Shown here: one piece after another, positions 44,865 through 52,842 of the stretch
How the letters are laid out: every line of letters starts with the position of its first letter
Numbering within the stretch: the stretch's first letter is position 1
Assembly: GCF_000725495.1 (NCBI RefSeq)
Contig: NZ_JNZD01000006.1
Coordinates: 186,001-250,000 of the forward strand
DNA: 64,000 nucleotides
Reading direction: 5' to 3'
Origin: Streptomyces aureus
Lineage (GTDB): Bacteria; Actinomycetota; Actinomycetes; Streptomycetales; Streptomycetaceae
Program-made: the position numbers and the translations under genes
The notes under the pieces: generated by a model
What the model saw: the letters and a program-made list of their open reading frames with translations, nothing else
Told to the model about the DNA's origin: nothing
Database searches by the model: none

Positions 44865-44899
44865 TTGCACGACCGTTCGCACAGTTTTACCGTCCGGTC
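44865..44899 (+). promoter_or_regulatory. Promoter and TetR-like operator for a leaderless gene
   Basis: TTGCAC (44865-44870) and TACCGT (44888-44893) are 17 bp apart, and the ATG at 44900 lies 6 nt past the -10, so the message is probably leaderless. TGCACGACCGTTCGCACA (44866-44883) is a quasi-palindrome over the -35 and spacer, well placed for repression by the TetR protein encoded just upstream. Confidence 0.6.
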
Positions 44900-45538
44900 A
44901 TGACTTTGAGCGGAACGGACATCGTGGAACTCGACCGCATCGCCGTCCTCGAAGCGCTGCGCCTGGTGGAACGGGCGAAGGACGGGGACTGGGACCTGGA
45001 CACCCCCTGTGCGGGCTGGGACCTTCGGCGGCTGGTGGCCCACATGAGCGCACAGCACTTCGGCTTCGCGGCGGCCGCGCGCGGAGCGGGACACGAGACG
45101 GCCCACTGGCGGGAGCCCGTGGACGCGGATGATCCGGCCCGCGTCCACCGGGCGGCGGCGACGGCCGTGCTCGACGCCTTCGCCGAACCCGGCGTGACCG
45201 AGCGGGAGTTCGCGCTTCCCGAGCTGGGCGGGAGCTTCCCCGGACGGCCGGCGGTCCGCTTCCACCTCGTCGACTACGTCGTACACGCCTGGGACGTCGC
45301 CGCGGCCTTGAAGGTGGACCTGGAACTGCCGGAGGACGTGCTCCGCGCGGCGCTCGCCGTGGCCCGACGGGTCCCGGCCGATCAGGCGAGCCGCGGTCCC
45401 GGGAACGCCTTCGCCCCGGCACTGGGCGTGCCCGACGGCTCCGCCCCGCTCGAAGAGACCCTGCGCCTGCTCGGCCGGGATCCCCGCCGATGGCACCCGG
45501 ACGTCGCCGGACGGGGAGAAGCGGAGACCAGCGCCTGA
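44900..45538 (+). CDS. TIGR03086-type metal-binding protein (DinB/MDMPI-like)
   Basis: A 212-residue four-helix protein of the mycothiol-dependent maleylpyruvate isomerase/DinB superfamily. Typical TIGR03086 blocks are WDLDTPCAGWDLRRLVAHM with the first metal-binding His, and FHLVDYVVHAWDVAAAL with the later His (near residue 130). Members are thought to bind a divalent metal and may use mycothiol; the reaction is unknown. It starts at ATG 44900 directly at the predicted transcript start. It is probably regulated by the adjacent TetR gene product. Confidence 0.85.
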   Translation: MTLSGTDIVELDRIAVLEALRLVERAKDGDWDLDTPCAGWDLRRLVAHMSAQHFGFAAAARGAGHETAHWREPVDADDPARVHRAAATAVLDAFAEPGVTEREFALPELGGSFPGRPAVRFHLVDYVVHAWDVAAALKVDLELPEDVLRAALAVARRVPADQASRGPGNAFAPALGVPDGSAPLEETLRLLGRDPRRWHPDVAGRGEAETSA

Positions 45539-45561
45539 CGGCGACCCGTACGGTCCCCCGC

Positions 45562-45592
45562 TTGACCTTGACACGGTGGCAAGCCGTTGAGT
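45562..45592 (+). promoter_or_regulatory. MerR-type promoter with stretched spacer
   Basis: TTGACC (45562-45567) and TTGAGT (45587-45592) are 19 bp apart, the spacing of MerR-activated promoters. CTTGACACGGTGGCAAG (45567-45583) is a dyad in the spacer. The MerR gene two genes downstream is the obvious regulator. Confidence 0.55.
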
Positions 45593-45614
45593 GCGTGGCG
45601 AGGAGGTGGTCTCG

Positions 45615-46286
45615 ATGACGACCACGAAACAGGACACGGACGCCGTACGAGCTCTGCGGGGGCTGGAGGACGACGATTCCTCCGTGCGGCTGCGGGCCGC
45701 TCTGGCTGTCGGCACGGCGCCCGGCCCGCGCTTCGTCGCCGCGCTGGTGCGGCGGTGCGCGGTCGAGCCCGAGTTCTTCGTCCGCGACATGCTGACCTGG
45801 GCGCTCACCCGCCACCCGGTGTCTTTGACGCTGCCCGCGCTGCTCGACGAGCTCCGCTCGGATCGTCCGCAGGCACGGAGCCAGGCACTGCACACGCTGT
45901 CGAAGATCGGGGACCGGCGGGCCTGGCCGGCGATCACACCCGAACTTCTCTCGGACACCGACGACGAGGTGGCACGCAGCGCCTGGCGCACCGCGGTCGT
46001 CCTCGTCCCCGAGGGTGAAACGACGGCGCTGGCCGCGCAGTTGACGGCGCAACTCGGGCGGGGCGGACGGGAGACGCAGCTCAGTCTCAGCCAGGCCCTG
46101 GTCGCGCTGGGAGACGTGATCGAGCCGCTCGTGGGCGCGGCGGCGAGCGCGCCCGACCCGCGCGTGCGGGCGCACGCGCTCGCCACCCGGCGGCTGCTCG
46201 ACGACCCGGACGCCGGATTCCAGCTCGCGATCGAGGCGGCCAAGCGCGTCGCGGTGCTCGACGGGCCCGGTCAGGAGGGACGATAG
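45615..46286 (+). CDS. HEAT-repeat protein
   Basis: The product has 223 residues, almost entirely alpha-helical HEAT-like repeats (RALRGLEDDDSSVRLRAALAV, LLDELRSDRPQARSQALHTL, LLSDTDDEVARSAWRTAVVL). HEAT arrays serve as protein-binding scaffolds. ATG 45615 has GAGGAGG 8 nt upstream. It ends 3 bp before the MerR-HEAT gene, so the two form an operon behind a MerR-type promoter. The HEAT protein may bind the HEAT part of the regulator. Confidence 0.85.
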   Translation: MTTTKQDTDAVRALRGLEDDDSSVRLRAALAVGTAPGPRFVAALVRRCAVEPEFFVRDMLTWALTRHPVSLTLPALLDELRSDRPQARSQALHTLSKIGDRRAWPAITPELLSDTDDEVARSAWRTAVVLVPEGETTALAAQLTAQLGRGGRETQLSLSQALVALGDVIEPLVGAAASAPDPRVRAHALATRRLLDDPDAGFQLAIEAAKRVAVLDGPGQEGR

Positions 46287-46289
46287 GGC

Positions 46290-47297
46290 GTGTTGATCGG
46301 TGAGGTGGCGCGACGGTCCGGTGTCAGTGCCCGCATGCTGCGGCATTACGAGTCACTCGGTCTGGTGCGTCCGTCGGGGCGCACCGGCTCGGGCTACCGG
46401 GAGTACTCCGGTGACGACATCCGGCGGATCTTCCACGTCGAGAGCCTGCGGTCGCTGGGGCTGTCCCTGCGCGACATCGGGCGTGCCCTCGACGATCCCG
46501 GTTTCGCGCCCACCTCGCTCGTCGGTGATCTGATCGCCAGGACGCGTGAACGCATCGCGGCGGAGACCGAGTTGCTCACACGGCTGGACAGGATCCGTGC
46601 CGTGGAGCCCGGGGACTGGGAGGACGTCCTCCAGGTCGTCGCGCTGCTCCAGGCGCTGACCTCGACGAGCCCCGACGCGCGCCAGCGGGCGGCGCTCTCG
46701 TCTGCCGGTGAAGTCCCGGTCCCGGTGGAGGCGTTGGTGGACGCGGCCCTGACCGAGACGGAACCCAATGTCGCCGGCGCCCTCCGCTGGGCCCTGGCAC
46801 GCTCCGGGGACCGTGGCGCGGAGCTGCTCGCGGTGGGACTGGACTCACCGACGGCCGCGGTACGGGAACGCGCCGTCCGGTCGCTGGCCGAGATGCCCGG
46901 CGCCGAGGCCGCCGCGTTGCTGCGGGCCGCCCTCGCGAGCCCCGACGCCGTGGTCCGCGGGCAGGCCGCGCTGGCGCTCGGGACGCGGGGAGCGGCCGAA
47001 GCCGTACCGACGCTCGTCGACATGATCGTGGAGGGGCGCAACGACACGGACGCGGCGGATGCCCTGAGCGTCCTGGCCGGCGACGCCGTGACGGCGGACG
47101 GGCTGGCGGCGAGGCTCGTCGACCGGCTCGCCGACCCCGCCACGGAAGCACCCGCGCGCGGACGGCTGACCCAGGCGCTGGCGGGCATCCCGGGGCCGAC
47201 GGCGTCGGACGCGCTGGCGGCCCTGTCCGAGGACGCCGACCCCGCCGTCGCGCTGACCGCGACGTACCTGCTCCGGCTGCGTGCGTCGAACGACTGA
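46290..47297 (+). CDS. MerR regulator fused to HEAT repeats
   Basis: The product has 335 residues. The N-terminal MerR winged helix (LIGEVARRSGVSARMLRHYE, then GYREYSGDDIRRI, about 1-70) is followed by a dimerisation coiled coil (about 75-110) and then about 190 residues of HEAT-like repeats (VAGALRWALARSGD, AAVRERAVRSLAEM, VVRGQAALALGTRG). Classical MerR effector domains bind metals or small molecules; a HEAT sensor suggests control by protein contact. GTG 46290 lies 3 bp after the HEAT gene. It probably regulates its own operon through the promoter at 45562-45592. Confidence 0.88.
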   Translation: MLIGEVARRSGVSARMLRHYESLGLVRPSGRTGSGYREYSGDDIRRIFHVESLRSLGLSLRDIGRALDDPGFAPTSLVGDLIARTRERIAAETELLTRLDRIRAVEPGDWEDVLQVVALLQALTSTSPDARQRAALSSAGEVPVPVEALVDAALTETEPNVAGALRWALARSGDRGAELLAVGLDSPTAAVRERAVRSLAEMPGAEAAALLRAALASPDAVVRGQAALALGTRGAAEAVPTLVDMIVEGRNDTDAADALSVLAGDAVTADGLAARLVDRLADPATEAPARGRLTQALAGIPGPTASDALAALSEDADPAVALTATYLLRLRASND

Positions 47298-47320
47298 CGG
47301 GCCGCCGTCGGGGCGAAGGG

Positions 47321-47508
47321 GCGATGTCCGAGGCCCCGCCGCCCCTGAGCGGCGATGCCCGACGCTCTTCCGACCCCGAGCGGCTATGTCCGACGCTGTA
47401 CGGACCCCCGAGCAGCGATGTCCGACGCCCCACCGCCCCCGAGCAGCGATGTCCGACGCCCTACCGCCCCCGGAGAGGCGATGTCCGACGCCCAGCGGCC
47501 CCCGGGAG
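47321..47508. repeat. Tandem array, six ~31-bp units
   Basis: Units beginning GCGATGTCCGACGC start at 47321, 47352, 47383, 47415, 47446 and 47478 (periods 31, 31, 32, 31, 32). They lie between the MerR stop and the end of a convergent gene. Since 31 is not a multiple of three, a coding role is unlikely. There are no spacers, so it is not a CRISPR array. Confidence 0.9.
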
Positions 47509-47525
47509 CCCGCCCAGGGCCCGAC

Positions 47526-48062
47526 TCAGCGGCCGTCGATGACGAGGTACTGCCCCTGGGCGTCGTAGTCGACGTGGCAGTCAAGGTTGCCCTCGGCGGA
47601 GCAGTTCGGCCTGACCTTGCCGTCCGTGTCGAGGGTCGCGGTGACCCGGACCTGCCCAGCCGTGCCCGCCGACTGGTACACGGCCTCAGAGGGGCCGTCG
47701 ATCGCGACGTTGACGAGGTAGTTCGGGTAGATGGCCGGGGGGTACTCGCCGCTGCCCTCGTGCGAGGCGAGCCGCACTCCGTCGAACGGCAGCCGGACAC
47801 CCGTGGTGATGCGTACGACCGCCGAGCCCGCGCCCGGGGCGCCGACTCCCGTGGACGGCGCTCCGTTCCCGTTTCCGGAGCCCACGATGTTGTCGTGGCC
47901 GACGTTGAAGATGTCGCCGTCGGCGCGCTGGTTCACCGTGGTGATGACGACCAGGGGCCCGTCCCCCTTGTCGACGGCGACAGCGGTGGCCGCGCAGGTG
48001 GCGGGCAGGGCGACGAGGGCGGAGGCGAGCAGTGCTGCGGCTCTGGCGACAGTGCGGTTCAC
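47526..48062 (-). CDS. Secreted hypothetical protein
   Basis: The product has 178 residues. GTG 48062 has GAAGGA 7 nt upstream. A Sec signal (VARAAALLASALVALPATCA) is cleaved near residue 30. The mature part starts with a beta-strand-rich segment with NVGHDNIVGSGNGNGAP, then GVRLPFDGVRLASHEG, and two Cys (PNCSAE and DCHVDY) that may form a disulfide. No domain is recognised. The message converges on the repeat array at 47321-47508. Confidence 0.75.
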   Translation of the reverse strand: MNRTVARAAALLASALVALPATCAATAVAVDKGDGPLVVITTVNQRADGDIFNVGHDNIVGSGNGNGAPSTGVGAPGAGSAVVRITTGVRLPFDGVRLASHEGSGEYPPAIYPNYLVNVAIDGPSEAVYQSAGTAGQVRVTATLDTDGKVRPNCSAEGNLDCHVDYDAQGQYLVIDGR

Positions 48063-48327
48063 GAATCGTTCCTTCGCATGGGTTCCGTCGGTGTCGATCA
48101 CGACCGTAGGAACCGCGCAACCGCTCGTGCGACACCGTCGCCCGCCCGGGTGGTGTCGCTGAGCCGATCGCTCTACTCGGCTTCGCGGCACGGGCGGCCG
48201 GGGAGGGAGGCGTCCCAGCCCCCGACTCCCCCACGCCGGTGGCCCGGGACCCTGGGGCGGCCGTACTGGGGCGACGCCGGATCCGGGGCTCGCGCACGGC
48301 CTGGCGGAGTCGTGTGATGCTGTCGCC

Positions 48328-48846
48328 ATGACCGATCGAGCCGAGATCTCCATCGTGCGCTGGCCAGGCCGGACGCCTTCGGCCGACGACGGGCCGGCCG
48401 CGCTGCTCGCGGCGTACCACCTGCGGACGGAGGGCGAGAAGGGTCAGGCCGTGGCCGACGTGGACGAGCTGCCCGACCGCTACCGGACGGAAGTCCTGGA
48501 CCCGCGGACCGCGTTCGCCGACGACGTCGTGCTGCTGGCCCTGAGCGGGGAGACCGCCGTGGGGTGCCTGGTGCTGACCAAGCCCGCCGACGGGTCCTCG
48601 GAGATCAAGAGACTGTGGACGGACCCGGGGTACCGCGGCCACGGCATCGCGTCGGGCCTGCTCGGTGCCGCGCTCGCGCAGGCCGCCGAGAGCGGTGCCG
48701 GCGAGGTACGGCTGTCGGTCTGGAAGTGGCGGACCGGGGCCGTCGCCCTGTACGAACGACTGGGCTTCACCGTCACCGATTCCTGGGACGAGCGGGACCA
48801 ACTGGTCTGCATGCGACGCGAGATCGGTTCACGCGGGCCCCTCTGA
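48328..48846 (+). CDS. GNAT family N-acetyltransferase
   Basis: The product has 172 residues. The central strand CLVLTKPADGSSEIKRLWTD, the acetyl-CoA loop PGYRGHGIASGLLGAAL (near residues 99-115) and YERLGF near the C-terminus are the GNAT motifs V, A and B. The substrate is unknown. No clear ribosome site precedes the ATG. Its stop is directly followed by the end of the convergent HxlR gene. Confidence 0.88.
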   Translation: MTDRAEISIVRWPGRTPSADDGPAALLAAYHLRTEGEKGQAVADVDELPDRYRTEVLDPRTAFADDVVLLALSGETAVGCLVLTKPADGSSEIKRLWTDPGYRGHGIASGLLGAALAQAAESGAGEVRLSVWKWRTGAVALYERLGFTVTDSWDERDQLVCMRREIGSRGPL

Positions 48847-49203
48847 TCAGGCCGGTCCTGCGAGTTCGGTCTGATGGTCCGCCGCCCATCGCGCGAGGTG
48901 CGCGAGCGGCCCGTTCGCGAACGACTCACCGAGTGGCGAGAGTTGGTAAACCGCGCCCGGATGCGACGACGCCTGCTCGGCACCGCGCGCCTTGACGACG
49001 AGGCCGTGGTCCTGGAGTCGTCGGAGCGCCTCTGTGAGCACCTTGTCGCTGGCCCCCGCGACCCGCGCGAGCAGTTCGTTGCGCCGCGTCGGCCCCAGGC
49101 GCAGGGCCGAGAGCACCACGGGATCCCAGGTGTGGCGGATGAGCTCCGCCGCCGCGCGCACATGGCAGTCGGACACGAAGGACTCACAGGACTCCTCAAG
49201 CAC
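48847..49203 (-). CDS. HxlR-type winged-helix regulator
   Basis: The product has 118 residues. The N-terminal Cys (DCHVRAAAELIRHTWDPVVL), the recognition region RRNELLARVAGASDKVLTEA and the wing GLVVKARG are typical of the HxlR family, whose N-terminal Cys can sense oxidants or electrophiles. It ends in a normal C-terminal helix. GTG 49203 overlaps the divergent control region, which contains a 15-bp-arm perfect palindrome. It probably represses the divergent NAD(P)-dependent reductase gene and itself. Confidence 0.88.
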   Translation of the reverse strand: MLEESCESFVSDCHVRAAAELIRHTWDPVVLSALRLGPTRRNELLARVAGASDKVLTEALRRLQDHGLVVKARGAEQASSHPGAVYQLSPLGESFANGPLAHLARWAADHQTELAGPA

Positions 49204-49218
49204 ACGGTCCAGTATCCC

Positions 49219-49250
49219 AGCCGCGTCCTACCGGACGGTAGGACGCGGCT
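49219..49250. promoter_or_regulatory. 32-bp perfect palindrome, probable HxlR operator
   Basis: Arms of 15 bp (AGCCGCGTCCTACCG and CGGTAGGACGCGGCT) flank a GA centre, midway between the divergent HxlR and reductase genes. Its symmetry and position fit an operator for the HxlR dimer; as RNA it would also be a strong hairpin. Confidence 0.7.
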
Positions 49251-49307
49251 TCGTAGCGTCGGGAGGAGATCGCTTCCCGCATCTCGCTCTCGGCAGAGGA
49301 GACAGTT

Positions 49308-50012
49308 GTGAACGTAGGCATCCTGGGCACCGGAAACCTGGCCGTGCCCCTGGGCCGCGCCTGGGCCGCGTCCGGTCATACGGTCCTGGTGACCGGGCGC
49401 GATCCCGAGCGTGCCGGCGAGGCCGCGGACCGGATCGGCACTTCGGCAAGGGCAGTTGACCCCGCCGGTTTCGCCGGCACGACCGACGTCGTCGTGGTCG
49501 CGGTCTCGTGGGAGGGGCTGGAGGCCGCGCTGGGGCTCGTCGGCGGCATCGACGGAACACTCGCCGGCAAGACCGTGATCGACTGCACCAATCCGGTCGA
49601 CTACGGGACCGGGGAACTCAAGCCGGCGACCGGCTCCGCGGCCCAGCTCGTGGCCCGCTCCGCTCCCGGCGCCCTCGTCGTCAAGGCACTGCACCTGTTC
49701 GCCGGAGCCTCGTGGCCGTACGCGGGGCCGCGGGAGGCGGCACCGGTCGTGGCCGTCTGCGGCGACGAGCGTGCCGCTCTGGATGTCGCCACGGCACTGA
49801 TCGGCGACCTCGGCGGGCGGACGGCCGTGGTCGGCGGGCTCGACAGTGCCCGGCAGTTGGAAGAGGCCGCGGGATTCGTGATGAGGGTCGTCGCCTCCGG
49901 TCACAACCCGAGGCACGCCGTTCCCGATGTCGACCCCGCTCCGGTCGACTCGACTGTCGCCGACCCAGCGCTCCCCACGCCGGTCGACTCCGCTCTCCCC
50001 GCGACTCTCTGA
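49308..50012 (+). CDS. NAD(P)-binding oxidoreductase, F420-reductase-like
   Basis: The product has 234 residues. The N-terminal Rossmann motif is GILGTGNLAVPLG (GxGxxx), and TGRDPERA follows the second strand, suggesting NADP(H) preference. DCTNPVDYGTGELKPATGSA and VVKALHLFAG match the F420_oxidored family (NADPH-dependent F420 reductase and relatives). Residues after about 205 are a low-complexity Pro/Val/Asp tail not seen in the family. GTG 49308 has GAGGAGA upstream. The divergent HxlR gene is the likely regulator. Confidence 0.85.
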   Translation: MNVGILGTGNLAVPLGRAWAASGHTVLVTGRDPERAGEAADRIGTSARAVDPAGFAGTTDVVVVAVSWEGLEAALGLVGGIDGTLAGKTVIDCTNPVDYGTGELKPATGSAAQLVARSAPGALVVKALHLFAGASWPYAGPREAAPVVAVCGDERAALDVATALIGDLGGRTAVVGGLDSARQLEEAAGFVMRVVASGHNPRHAVPDVDPAPVDSTVADPALPTPVDSALPATL

Positions 50013-50462
50013 GGCGCCGCGACGGGAACAGGGCACGGTTCGGCGGCTCGTGGCGCAGGTACGAGGGGCCCGGGGCGTCCGAGCCGCGGCCCGTGGCGCC
50101 GGTTCGCGGTCAAGTACCCCCGTGTCACGGATCCGTACCGGCGGACGGCGACCAAGAACCGGCGCAGGAAAGGCTGTTGGAACCGCCTGGCCACCGTCCT
50201 CGGCCGGGCCCGTAGCACCACGGTGGGCCGTGCGGGGCCCCGCCTCCCGTGCCGTGGAGCGGCCGGGCCAAGGGCATCCGACGGACGACAGAAGCAGGCC
50301 CGCGCGGTCACCGCGGGCGTCCGGACCGATCCGGTGTGTAACAGGGCTGTATTACGGGGCCGTCGGGCGGAACGCGGTGCCCGGTCGGGCTGCTCTTGGT
50401 CGGCAGAAACGCCCGCTCGTACCGAGCGGGCGGCACCCTCCACCGATCCTGAGGAAGAAACG
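50013..50462. other. Intergenic region with a leader hairpin
   Basis: The 450 bp contain no gene I can support. The only clear element is the hairpin at 50410-50432. A promoter for the downstream lipoprotein gene probably lies around 50330-50370, where GTAACAGGG and GTATTACGG interrupt very G+C-rich DNA. Confidence 0.5.
50410..50432 (+). promoter_or_regulatory. 10-bp perfect hairpin in the lipoprotein leader
   Basis: CGCCCGCTCG and CGAGCGGGCG pair around a TAC triloop, 30 nt before the ATG at 50463 and upstream of its ribosome site. It could be the terminator of a longer upstream transcript or a leader structure. Confidence 0.45.
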
Positions 50463-51170
50463 ATGCGCGTTCGCAAGCTCACCTTCGCCGCCCTGGCCGT
50501 CGCCGCGGGTCTCTCGCTCACGGCCTGCCAGAACGGGGATGACGGTACGGGACAGAGCGCACCGTCCTCGGGTTCCACCACGTCCTCCACGGGCGGCGGC
50601 TCGGGCTCGGGCGGCTCCCAGAACGGCGGGACGGGCGGCGCCGGGACCGGCAAGGGGTCCGGTGGAACGGGCAAGGGCTCCGGCGGTACCGGAAAGAGCT
50701 CCGGCGGAACGGGCACCTCCGCCGGGACCGGCTCCGGCGGAGGCGGCACGGTCGAGAGGTGCCACACCGACGGACTGGCGATCACCGCGAAGGACACGAC
50801 CATCGGCGGCGACCCCGGCGGAACCGTCACCGTGGAGCTGAAGAACCGCGGTGGCCGGGCCTGCACGATCGCCGGGTACGCGGGCGTCGACCTGAAGACC
50901 TCCGCGGGGTCGCTGTCCGCGAAGCGCACCGGTGAGGCCGTCAACCACGTCACGCTCAAGAGCGGGCAGTCGACGGCCTTCGGCATCACCTACCCGCTCA
51001 ACAACTCGGGCGGCTCCGGCGTCCGGATCACGGGCCTGCTGGTGACCCCGCCGAACGAGACCTCCACGGTCACCCTCGGCTGGCCGGGCGCCGCCTCCCT
51101 GCCCGTCACCGAGGGCAGCGGCACCCCGGTGAAGGTCGGACCCGTCGGCAGCGCCGGCCAGGGCGGCTGA
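50463..51170 (+). CDS. DUF4232 lipoprotein
   Basis: The product has 235 residues. The signal ends in the lipobox LTACQ (Cys near 22). A Gly/Ser/Thr-rich linker of about 75 residues contains seven-residue repeats of the GTGKGSG type. The C-terminal 135 residues are a DUF4232 beta domain (VELKNRGGRACTIAGYAGVD, later VTLGWPG) with two Cys likely to form a disulfide. The family is frequent in Streptomyces and its role is unknown. GGAAG lies 6 nt before the ATG. Confidence 0.85.
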   Translation: MRVRKLTFAALAVAAGLSLTACQNGDDGTGQSAPSSGSTTSSTGGGSGSGGSQNGGTGGAGTGKGSGGTGKGSGGTGKSSGGTGTSAGTGSGGGGTVERCHTDGLAITAKDTTIGGDPGGTVTVELKNRGGRACTIAGYAGVDLKTSAGSLSAKRTGEAVNHVTLKSGQSTAFGITYPLNNSGGSGVRITGLLVTPPNETSTVTLGWPGAASLPVTEGSGTPVKVGPVGSAGQGG

Positions 51171-51186
51171 CCCGCACCGCCCCGGC

Positions 51187-51222
51187 CTGTGGTCACCGGA
51201 GTGCCCGGACCACCGACCACAG
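51187..51222 (+). terminator. Hairpin after the DUF4232 gene
   Basis: CTGTGGTC (51187-51194) pairs with GACCACAG (51215-51222) around a 20-nt loop, 17 bp past the stop. Confidence 0.45.
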
Positions 51223-51497
51223 CGGGCGTTTCGGCAACCCGCCGGACCCGTACTCCCGTTCCCTAGCAAAGGTCCTGCCCCACGGCAGGCCCCGGCGGTA
51301 GGGTCCGGATGTGCGTTGATCTTCGAGGTGGCGGCCGGGTGCCGCCGCAGACGGTGCGGGGCGCCTCGCGGCGAGGCGGCCCGGCAGACACACCTGGCAT
51401 CAGGCAGACACACCCGGCATCAGGAGTCACGCCTGTAGCCGGGCAGCCAAGCCTCTCGTCGGGCGGACACCTGTCGTCATCTCACCGGAGATCCACC

Positions 51498-52274
51498 ATG
51501 ACTGCTCGAACCCCGCTCACCTACGATGCCTTCGTCGAGCTCGCCTCCGCGGATCCGGCGGTGGTCGGTCTCGCCCTCAAGGGGTCCCGGGCCCATGAGG
51601 GCATGGTCACCGTGCACTCCGACCACGACGTGTACGTGGTCGTCGCCGACGGCACCGGGCCGAGCCCCCTCGCGGATCGCGGCGGTCCGGGGCTCGACCT
51701 CGTGGTCGTCACGCTGACCGAGTTCCGAGAGGCCGGGATGCCGGCATGGGAGCGTTACGCCCTCGCCCGTGCCAAGGTCGTGCTCGACCGGCTCGACGGC
51801 GCCATCGGGGACATCCTCGCCGGACACGCCCGGCTCGACGCCGAGGAGGCGTTCAGGACCTCCGCCGCATGGCTCGACGCGTACGCCAACTCCCTCTACC
51901 GCTCGCTCAAGAGCCACCGCGCTGGCCGGACACGCGCCGCTCGTCTCGACGCGGCCGACAGCGTCCGGTTCCTGCTGGAGCTGCTCTTCGCGCTCGACCG
52001 CCGCGTCCGCCCGTACAACACGTACCTGGAGTGGGAACTGGCCCGGCACCCGCTGCCCGGCTGGGACACCGATGAGTTGCTGGCGGCCGTCGACGGCATC
52101 ACGGCCACCGGTGACGCGGCCGCGCAACGGCGGCTGTTCGCGCAGGTCGAATCGGCTGCGCGTGCCGCAGGGCACGGAGCGGTACTGGACGCGTGGGGCG
52201 ACTCCCTCGACCTGATGCGTCCACGAGGGGCTTCCCCGGCCCCTGACGGTCGGCCTCAGGGCCGCAAGGACTGA
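51498..52274 (+). CDS. Nucleotidyltransferase-like protein
   Basis: The product has 258 residues. The N-terminal strand-turn GLALKGSRAHEGMVTVHSDH followed by DVYVVV gives the GS...DxD pattern of the nucleotidyltransferase fold, where the two Asp bind magnesium. The remaining 170 residues are helical (TSAAWLDAYANSLYRSLKSH, RFLLELLFALDRRVRPYN) as in antibiotic- or toxin-type nucleotidyltransferases. The target is unknown. ATG 51498 has GGAG 8 nt upstream. It stands alone. Confidence 0.78.
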   Translation: MTARTPLTYDAFVELASADPAVVGLALKGSRAHEGMVTVHSDHDVYVVVADGTGPSPLADRGGPGLDLVVVTLTEFREAGMPAWERYALARAKVVLDRLDGAIGDILAGHARLDAEEAFRTSAAWLDAYANSLYRSLKSHRAGRTRAARLDAADSVRFLLELLFALDRRVRPYNTYLEWELARHPLPGWDTDELLAAVDGITATGDAAAQRRLFAQVESAARAAGHGAVLDAWGDSLDLMRPRGASPAPDGRPQGRKD

Positions 52275-52353
52275 AGCGGCGCTGCCTGGGGCCCCCGGGC
52301 ATTCCGAGGGCCCGGCGTCACGGCGGTGGGCGGCCGGGTTTCCGGGAAGAAGG

Positions 52354-52539
52354 TCAGAGCGCCGGCTCGGGCAGCTCTCCGGGCTTGACCACGACGACCT
52401 CGACGCGGGTGCAGCCGACGGCTTCCAGTGCACGCCTGCGCCTCGTGGCGGAACGCTTGTCGTATCGCCCGGCCGCGGCCTGCGCCGCGCCGTCCGGATC
52501 GGTCCACGTCAGGCTGTAACAGCGCTTCGCTGTCGACAT
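52354..52539 (-). CDS. Small hypothetical protein
   Basis: The product has 61 residues. ATG 52539 has AGAGGA 8 nt upstream. The sequence is basic in the centre (DKRSATRRRRALEAVGC) and contains a short beta strand (VEVVVVKPGE) near the end. No family is recognised. Its codon usage looks coding and its length matches small conserved Streptomyces proteins, but this is not certain. Confidence 0.55.
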   Translation of the reverse strand: MSTAKRCYSLTWTDPDGAAQAAAGRYDKRSATRRRRALEAVGCTRVEVVVVKPGELPEPAL

Positions 52540-52842
52540 GCAGCCGTCCTCTCTGCCACCGGCTCGCGCGGGTCCCCCCGACCGGTTCATGGTCCATACG
52601 ATGCAGCAGCATCACACGCTTGGGACCGGACCGGAAGCACCAACCGGTGTGGCGGACATCATCACCTCACGACGTTCACCCGTGGCAGAACGTGCACGGA
52701 CCGACGAACGGAGGGCGAAAAGCCGGATGCGTCCAGGTGTCGGCGGCCGGAACGGGGGGCACCACGGCTCGTCGCGGGGCCGGGCACCATCACCCGGCCC
52801 CGCAGAGCCCCCCGGCAGGCCGACTCCGCCGTCGGCGGTGCG
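52540..52842. other. Intergenic region, nothing identified
   Basis: The 303 bp between two minus-strand genes contain no supported gene, repeat or strong hairpin. A promoter for the small gene at 52539 should lie near its right edge. Confidence 0.4.

Noticed and set aside
47321..47508. CRISPR array
   Set aside because: The units abut with no unique spacers, the period is 31-32 bp in total and no cas genes are present.
47324..47568. Small Pro-rich protein starting MSEAPPP or MSDA in the 31-bp array
   Set aside because: The period changes frame at every unit, so each frame gives only accidental Pro/Arg-rich strings.
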